From Prevotella sp. (GTDB lineage Bacteria > Bacteroidota > Bacteroidia > Bacteroidales > Dysgonomonadaceae): DNA of 18,963 bases. The stretch covers positions 1-18,963 of the forward strand of contig JAISES010000044.1 in NCBI GenBank assembly GCA_031263965.1, written 5' to 3'. The translations under genes were made by a program, and so were the position numbers. Below, piece by piece: positions 14,712 to 18,963 of the stretch. Positions within the stretch are counted from its first letter, which is position 1, and every line of letters starts with the position of its first letter. Below the pieces are notes generated by a model that saw only the letters and a list, made by a program, of their open reading frames with translations, made no database searches and was not told where the DNA came from.

Positions 14712-15584
14712 TTAAAATTTTGGTTGGTTTGGGTTATTATTGGTTGTCATAGCCTGTAACAAACGCGCGTATACGTTATTCAGGGCTTCAATATGTTTTG
14801 TCATTTTAGCCGATTCTTCTTTAAACATGTAGCTGTCGCCAATAGCTCCATCATACAGGTTTTTCATTCTGTTCAGGCTATCGTTGATATACCTGATCGC
14901 AGACATTTGCTCTGTTATAGTGTTCAACTGTGCGCTAAACACATCATTTAACCCGCTTACATTCTGGTTTAATGTAGCAAGGTTATCTACAAATCCATTT
15001 GTCTCTGTAATTTGATTGTATGCGGTTAACAGTTTTTGGGAAGCCTCGTTTAAAGACTGTATCGTGTTGGAAAAATCTTCCAGATTTTGTGCCGTATCGG
15101 ATATGCTCTGATTATATCCGGGCGCATTTCCTGTTTTAAGGGATGCTCTTTGATTTGTGCCGGATGAGATTTCACCAGGCGTTGCAGGAGCTATGCCACC
15201 CGGGGCAACACCGCCGGAAGCATGGACATTACCGCCTCCGACTATTACTACCGATCCGGCAGAGCTACCTATCCCTTTCTGTCCTTTACTTGCTTCTATG
15301 GTATTTGTATCGGCGACATCTCCATTAAAGGCTGCTCCTCCGACAATGATTCCCGAACCGGCAGGAATGGAATCTCCTGATGAATGATCGAAACCTGATA
15401 TAAAAAATACCAACGCTTCGGTGATCATCCCTATCATCAATATTTGATTAGCATAAGGAAGATGTATAATTTTGAACATTGCCCCTATTATAACAATAGC
15501 AGCTCCCCAGCTATAGAAAATGTTGAACAACTTTTTCCCTGAATTGCTGGACAGAAAAATTTCTAAACTATTCATCTTCCCCAT
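14712..15584 (-). CDS. gldL: Type IX secretion motor protein GldL/PorL
   Basis: A 290-residue inner-membrane protein. Two transmembrane helices, about residues 20-40 and 46-64, flank the short KIIHLPYAN connector. Glu56 in the second helix (MITEALVFF) corresponds to the conserved Glu needed for proton-driven motor activity in this family. After the membrane part comes an unusual Gly/Ala/Ser-rich stretch (about 69-150) with two related segments, GSGIIVGGA and GSVVIVGGG, and then a coiled-coil-like cytoplasmic domain (about 155-285). Flavobacterial GldL is shorter (about 215 residues); the Porphyromonas PorL is nearer this length. It sits 17 bp after gldK. An internal Met at residue 4 is an alternative start. 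Identity is firm; the role of the Gly-rich linker is unknown. Confidence 0.94.
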   Translation of the reverse strand: MGKMNSLEIFLSSNSGKKLFNIFYSWGAAIVIIGAMFKIIHLPYANQILMIGMITEALVFFISGFDHSSGDSIPAGSGIIVGGAAFNGDVADTNTIEASKGQKGIGSSAGSVVIVGGGNVHASGGVAPGGIAPATPGEISSGTNQRASLKTGNAPGYNQSISDTAQNLEDFSNTIQSLNEASQKLLTAYNQITETNGFVDNLATLNQNVSGLNDVFSAQLNTITEQMSAIRYINDSLNRMKNLYDGAIGDSYMFKEESAKMTKHIEALNNVYARLLQAMTTNNNPNQPKF

Positions 15585-15601
15585 ATAATTTCTTTTAGGT
15601 T

Positions 15602-17767
15602 TTAGTTAAACTTACCTTTCTCATTAAAGTTCCAGTTTCTTACACATCTGAAACCAATATATGAACGGCTTTTATCTTGGAATTCAACGGAACGGTCTCC
15701 TGATTTTACAGTAGCATCTTTCCATGAACCGCCTTTTATAATTTTACGTTTCAATACTTTTGGATCTGCCAGCACGGCTCTGTAACTGAAATCCGGATTA
15801 ACTTCATCACTCATACGGTCTACAGATTCAGTGAAGGTGGTAGTCGTCCATTCTGCTACATTTCCGGCCATATCGAACAGGCCGAATCTGTTAGGAAGGA
15901 ATGTTGCCACCGGAGACACTAAGTCTTTTAAATCTTTCGAAGCCCTGAAATTAGCCTGAGCTAAACCGTCGTTAGTATGGGTCTTGTTTGAATACCAAGG
16001 GTATATCAATTCCGAACGGCCATTTCTGGCTGCAAACTCCCATTCGGCTTCGGTCGGTAACCTGTATTCTTCAAACCCTTCCTTATTACATTTGCTTTCC
16101 GCTTTGTATTTAGCTGTACGCCAAACACAATAGGCATCTGCTTGTTCCCACGATACACCTACTACAGGGAAATTTTCGAATGCTTTGTCTGTGAAGTATG
16201 TATCTACATATCTTTCACTTTTAGCATTGGCAAAATCGGTCATCCATACCATAACATCCGGATGTATATTCAAAATGTATGTATTGGTAAAGTCTATCGG
16301 ATCGCCATGCGATGTTCTTGATAATGTTTCGCGGATGATATCGCCTCTCATATTTATATAAGCTGTATCTTTAGATATAACTATAGAGCGGGCTTCCCCT
16401 TCTTTTAGCTTGGAGATAAATGCAAAATAACTCTTGAAATCAAACCAATCGTATTTATAGTTAAGAGCTGAGTTTACTAACCCCGACTTATCCGCTCCGT
16501 AAGGATTTCCTCCAATAACGCTGGCGATGGCGCTGGCTTCCCTTTCCGTTGGGTTTTTCCAAGGAATAGGTTTACTCCAGTTTATACGCTGTTTAATTCT
16601 TCCTGTATAGCCTTTTTCGGGTCTTACCTGCACCTTATATGTTGGATCACCGCCATAAGCAGGGTCCGACAGGCGTTCTCTGATAATAGAGTCGCGTACC
16701 GAATATACAAATTCGCGATATTGTTTGTTTGTAACTTCTGTTTCATCCATCCAGAATGGGCTTACGGCAACTAGTTTGCGCGCGATTGTATCTCCCCAAA
16801 GAGGGTCGGAACCCGTGCCTAATTCTATATTTCCACCCGGAACAAGTACCATATTGTCGCACGCGCGCGCTATATTATAAGGTAATAGCAAGCGTGTTTC
16901 TATTGACGGATCAATATATTTAGGTTTTCCGAATTTATATGAGACGCCGGCAGTCAATTGGGCTATACCATTATTATTCATATCTCCTCGTTGTCCGTCA
17001 AAAGCGTCGTCAACAACGATACCGCGGGCTTCTCCGAAGATTTGCCAGTCTTTTGTAAAATTAAATCCGACATTTAAGCCTAAACTTACGCCCATAAATG
17101 TGCCTGCAAGATTACCCCAATGTTCAAAACGCTGATATATCCCAACTCCTGCAAATGGATTCACTTCCCACTTGCGGTTAGGTTTATACCCGCTTACCAG
17201 GTTTAAGAAATTTACACTTACATCTCCGGTCATATTTATATAACGTAGATGTTGCATATAAAATTGTTCATTCTGTCCCCATTTTGTGGTATGGTATACA
17301 TGAACGTTGCTTGCATCAACGGGGCCATAAACATAATCGACACCCTCTTTCCATCCCATGTAATCCCAAGCAGGGTCTTTTGTCAATAATGTCACATCAT
17401 TTCCATCAGATCCTTGTTTCCACCATCTGGTATAGGTTCCGTTATAGCCGTCATTAAAGCCATGCAAACTACCTCCTGATAGTTGTAAACGAAGAGTAAT
17501 AATATTACTCATCCGACGACCAATAGTAAGGGTTGGCGCGAAAGTCAATCTTGACAAGTATGATATGCGATTTCCCGGCACACCATTATCATCCTCCCCT
17601 TCATAAAGTTGGGCTCCGGCTCCCAATGATATAAACCAAACCGGATCCTTTAATAAATATTCATTTCGGGAAGGTGCCGAATACTGCACCGAACGTTCCG
17701 ATTGCGCAAACGAAACTAATGAAACACAGAGCAGTAGAAGTGAAGTTAGTAAAGTTTTTTTGTTCAT
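15602..17767 (-). CDS. gldK: GldK/PorK ring protein fused to an outer-membrane barrel-like domain
   Basis: A 721-residue protein counted from Met at 17767, chosen because it opens a good signal peptide (residues 1-21, cleavage before Gln22); an upstream in-frame ATG at 17800 would add 11 residues before it. Residues about 40-280 are rich in alternating hydrophobic/aromatic strands (WFISLGAGAQLYEGED, ITLRLQLSGG, VNPFAGVGIYQRF, LGLNVGFNF, AGVSYKFG), as in OmpA-type barrels. From about 300 comes the GldK/SUMF1-like domain: MVLVPGG (306-312), MDETEVTN (340-347), RLPTEAEWEFAAR (569-581), DMAGNVAEW (632-640), GGSWKD (679-684), GFRCVRN (705-711). Known GldK/PorK proteins are lipoproteins of roughly 460-490 residues. 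This one has no lipobox; Cys14 lies inside the signal core. It heads the gldKLMN operon. Confidence 0.92.
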   Translation of the reverse strand: MNKKTLLTSLLLLCVSLVSFAQSERSVQYSAPSRNEYLLKDPVWFISLGAGAQLYEGEDDNGVPGNRISYLSRLTFAPTLTIGRRMSNIITLRLQLSGGSLHGFNDGYNGTYTRWWKQGSDGNDVTLLTKDPAWDYMGWKEGVDYVYGPVDASNVHVYHTTKWGQNEQFYMQHLRYINMTGDVSVNFLNLVSGYKPNRKWEVNPFAGVGIYQRFEHWGNLAGTFMGVSLGLNVGFNFTKDWQIFGEARGIVVDDAFDGQRGDMNNNGIAQLTAGVSYKFGKPKYIDPSIETRLLLPYNIARACDNMVLVPGGNIELGTGSDPLWGDTIARKLVAVSPFWMDETEVTNKQYREFVYSVRDSIIRERLSDPAYGGDPTYKVQVRPEKGYTGRIKQRINWSKPIPWKNPTEREASAIASVIGGNPYGADKSGLVNSALNYKYDWFDFKSYFAFISKLKEGEARSIVISKDTAYINMRGDIIRETLSRTSHGDPIDFTNTYILNIHPDVMVWMTDFANAKSERYVDTYFTDKAFENFPVVGVSWEQADAYCVWRTAKYKAESKCNKEGFEEYRLPTEAEWEFAARNGRSELIYPWYSNKTHTNDGLAQANFRASKDLKDLVSPVATFLPNRFGLFDMAGNVAEWTTTTFTESVDRMSDEVNPDFSYRAVLADPKVLKRKIIKGGSWKDATVKSGDRSVEFQDKSRSYIGFRCVRNWNFNEKGKFN

Positions 17768-17808
17768 ATGTTTTGTATAAGTTATATAACCATAAATCAT
17801 GAATATGG

Positions 17809-17816
17809 CAAAGATA
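17809..17816 (-). promoter_or_regulatory. Candidate -7 element for the gldKLMN operon
   Basis: On the minus strand this reads TATCTTTG, an exact match to TAnnTTTG. It lies 41 bp upstream of the chosen gldK start. Transcription from it would begin close to the alternative start at 17800, which favours the downstream start at 17767. No clear -33 element was seen. Confidence 0.5.
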
Positions 17817-17892
17817 ATATATTTTTTATAACTATTCTTTATTTTTTATTTAAAAGTTAGTGGTATAGGTAGATAGGGATTAATATTAATAA

Positions 17893-17928
17893 AAAAGGAC
17901 TGCCTCATGAAGTTGGGCAGCCTCTTTT
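17893..17928 (-). terminator. Terminator-like stem-loop after the glycosyltransferase gene
   Basis: AAAAGGACTGCC (17893-17904) and GGCAGCCTCTTTT (17916-17928) form a slightly mismatched stem of about 12 bp with an 11-nt loop and U-tract potential. It lies between the minus-strand glycosyltransferase gene and the gldK promoter, so it would insulate gldKLMN from upstream transcription. The GGCAGCCTC core is family B. Confidence 0.65.
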
Positions 17929-17948
17929 GTTATATAATTCAAGGTGTT

Positions 17949-18033
17949 ACTTAGAAACTGTTTGAATTTTATCGAAAAATATTATTACAGGATCAGAAAA
18001 AAATTTGCTATAAAATTCAAACAGGTTCTAAGT
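17949..18033. repeat. Inverted pair of repeat D
   Basis: The left arm at 17949-17971 (starting ACTTAGAAACTG) and the right arm at 18011-18033 pair over 23 bp with one mismatch. The right-arm copy extends to 18004 and matches 855-882 at 27 of 28 positions. Confidence 0.85.
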
Positions 18034-18065
18034 AAATAACACGGGTCGGTGGCTTGATTTTCCTC

Positions 18066-18099
18066 GTCATTGCGAGCCTGAAAGGTGAAGCAATCAGGA
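18066..18099 (+). repeat. Single unpaired arm of repeat A
   Basis: GTCATTGCGAGCCTG and the following bases to 18099 match the reverse complement of 721-754 at 32 of 34 positions. No partner arm follows; the glycosyltransferase stop codon lies 10 bp beyond, so the palindrome is incomplete here. Confidence 0.85.
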
Positions 18100-18108
18100 A
18101 GGAAGCAA

Positions 18109-18831
18109 CTATTTATTATCTTTTCTCCAGTTACTGAAAAAATAATGGACGGCAAAAGCTTCTTGCATACAATCTTCCAGTTCTTCAGAGATTTCTCCTG
18201 CCCTGAATCTATGAGCCTGATTAAAATCGAAAGGTGTTACATATTTACAGGGAATGAGGTATATATCTTCCTTTTCTTTGTCTGTTGAATCATAGTATAA
18301 ATCCATCAGAAGCCAAGGCCCAGTCGTATTGAGTACGCATGAATTCTTTGTTCCCTGATAGTTTAATGCTTTCTGTGAGAAAACATTATCTATTACTTTC
18401 TTCATAAATGGATGTCCCTGAATGCTTGCCATCAAAGCATTATTAAACACTTCATTAACTTTTCTTCTGAATACTTTCCGATGGCTTTCGGGTTCTATGG
18501 CGAAACAGCAGAACTTGTCATGGAATAATTCATCCATTGGCATTATGGATTCATAATCAAAATCGACATACATCCCACCTAATTTATCCAGAATAAGATA
18601 ACGGATAGCATCCCACCTCTGGACATTATATGGGAATTTGTTATATATGTCCCAATGCTGTGGATAGTATTTCATTACAAAATCAATCATCATTTTATTA
18701 TCCCATTGGATATATTCCCAACCAAAGTAATCTCTTTTCCACGTTTCCCCCAATTCCTTGAAAACTGGGGGTAATGGTTCGTCAATACCAGACCATATCT
18801 GGTGAATAATTTTAGGAATGCTTTCTTTCAT
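18109..18831 (-). CDS. GT32-type sugar transferase with DxD motif
   Basis: A 240-residue cytoplasmic or membrane-associated glycosyltransferase of the Gly_transf_sug (GT32, Och1/capsular type) group. The N-terminus IPKIIHQIWSG (residues 5-15) is characteristic. It is followed by WEYIQWDN (about 38-45), RWDAIRYLILDKLGGMYVDFD (about 71-91), and the metal and nucleotide-sugar binding DFD at 89-91, the DxD motif. The C-terminal HYFFSNWRKDNK resembles the His-x-x-x-SW ending of the family, although it reads HYFFSNW. Such enzymes add a sugar to capsule, exopolysaccharide or O-antigen-like chains; acceptor and sugar are not readable. It begins 21 bp after the stop of another minus-strand gene, so it probably belongs to a polysaccharide operon extending beyond the window. 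A single repeat A arm abuts its 3' end. Confidence 0.9.
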   Translation of the reverse strand: MKESIPKIIHQIWSGIDEPLPPVFKELGETWKRDYFGWEYIQWDNKMMIDFVMKYYPQHWDIYNKFPYNVQRWDAIRYLILDKLGGMYVDFDYESIMPMDELFHDKFCCFAIEPESHRKVFRRKVNEVFNNALMASIQGHPFMKKVIDNVFSQKALNYQGTKNSCVLNTTGPWLLMDLYYDSTDKEKEDIYLIPCKYVTPFDFNQAHRFRAGEISEELEDCMQEAFAVHYFFSNWRKDNK

Positions 18832-18852
18832 TGTAATATAATTTATTTATAC

Positions 18853-18963
18853 TCAAACAAAATTGGATTGCGACTTAGCCAATCTAAAATTGAGCGTCAA
18901 CAGCGTCTCTAACTCAGGTTTATATTGTTCTATATTTTCAAAGAATTGCAGGATGGCTAGCCT
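18853..18963 (-). CDS. 3' end of an unidentified gene, cut by the window edge
   Basis: On the minus strand one frame is open from the window edge to a TGA at 18853-18855, giving 36 residues (from RLAILQFF to SQSNFV at the end). The other two minus-strand frames are closed by early stops. The segment looks like an amphipathic helical C-terminus (FFENIEQYKPELETLLTL). The glycosyltransferase gene starts 21 bp further on in the same direction, so the two may form one operon. Too little is visible to name the protein, and a chance open frame cannot be excluded. Confidence 0.45.
   Translation of the reverse strand, partial: RLAILQFFENIEQYKPELETLLTLNFRLAKSQSNFV

Larger units (their letters stand above)
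17768..18108. other. Intergenic region upstream of gldK
   Basis: About 340 bp between gldK and the end of the glycosyltransferase gene, without a gene. It holds the gldK promoter candidate, a terminator-like stem (17893-17928), inverted copies of repeat D (17949-18033) and a single arm of repeat A (18066-18099). Confidence 0.75.

Noticed and set aside
17768..17800. Eleven-residue extension of GldK to the ATG at 17800
   Set aside because: It would place a polar, aromatic stretch before a well-formed signal peptide, and it starts almost at the predicted transcription start.

Overview
The window is a chromosomal segment of a member of the phylum Bacteroidota, most probably order Bacteroidales and possibly a Dysgonomonas-like genus; the genus is inference. 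The evidence is a complete gldK-gldL-gldM-gldN (porKLMN) type IX secretion core, Bacteroidota-type -7 promoter motifs (TAnnTTTG), a single-RRM RNA-binding protein with an Arg/Gly tail, families typical of the phylum (DUF2851, a membrane-anchored MutS-like ATPase) and a ferredoxin-dependent 2-oxoacid oxidoreductase that points to anaerobic metabolism.

Layout. The left end (1-954) is accessory: the C-terminal remnant of an IS5-type (DDE_Tnp_4) transposase, then about 600 bp without a convincing gene but dense with dispersed repeats, including three palindromes nested inside one another. Next come minus-strand genes for an RRM protein and a two-gene operon of a HAD phosphatase and ribF (riboflavin kinase/FAD synthetase). 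A repeat-containing divergent region (3122-3501) separates these from a plus-strand block: recO, a membrane-anchored MutS-like ATPase, a DUF2851 protein, an alpha/beta-hydrolase-like protein and a YbaK-type aminoacyl-tRNA deacylase. A four-subunit 2-oxoacid:ferredoxin oxidoreductase operon (ferredoxin-like, alpha, beta, gamma; 9203-12128) follows, with an 87-bp palindromic repeat between alpha and beta. It ends at a bidirectional terminator that it shares with the converging gldKLMN operon (17767 down to 12207).

How the genes work together. GldL and GldM are the inner-membrane motor of type IX secretion, and GldK and GldN form the periplasmic ring under the outer membrane. The striking point is the GldK protein. 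Instead of a short lipoprotein it has an ordinary signal peptide, then about 240 residues that look like an outer-membrane beta-barrel, and only then the GldK (SUMF1-like) domain. No separate porP-like barrel gene lies within the window's part of this locus. The right end carries a GT32-type glycosyltransferase and the 3' end of another gene, which look like the edge of a surface-polysaccharide cluster.

Repeats. The same three repeat modules (called A, D and B here) occur in mirror-image order and orientation near both ends (721-935 and 17893-18099), forming a diverged inverted repeat of about 200 bp around 17 kb of mostly housekeeping genes. All functional calls come from reading motifs; no database search was possible.
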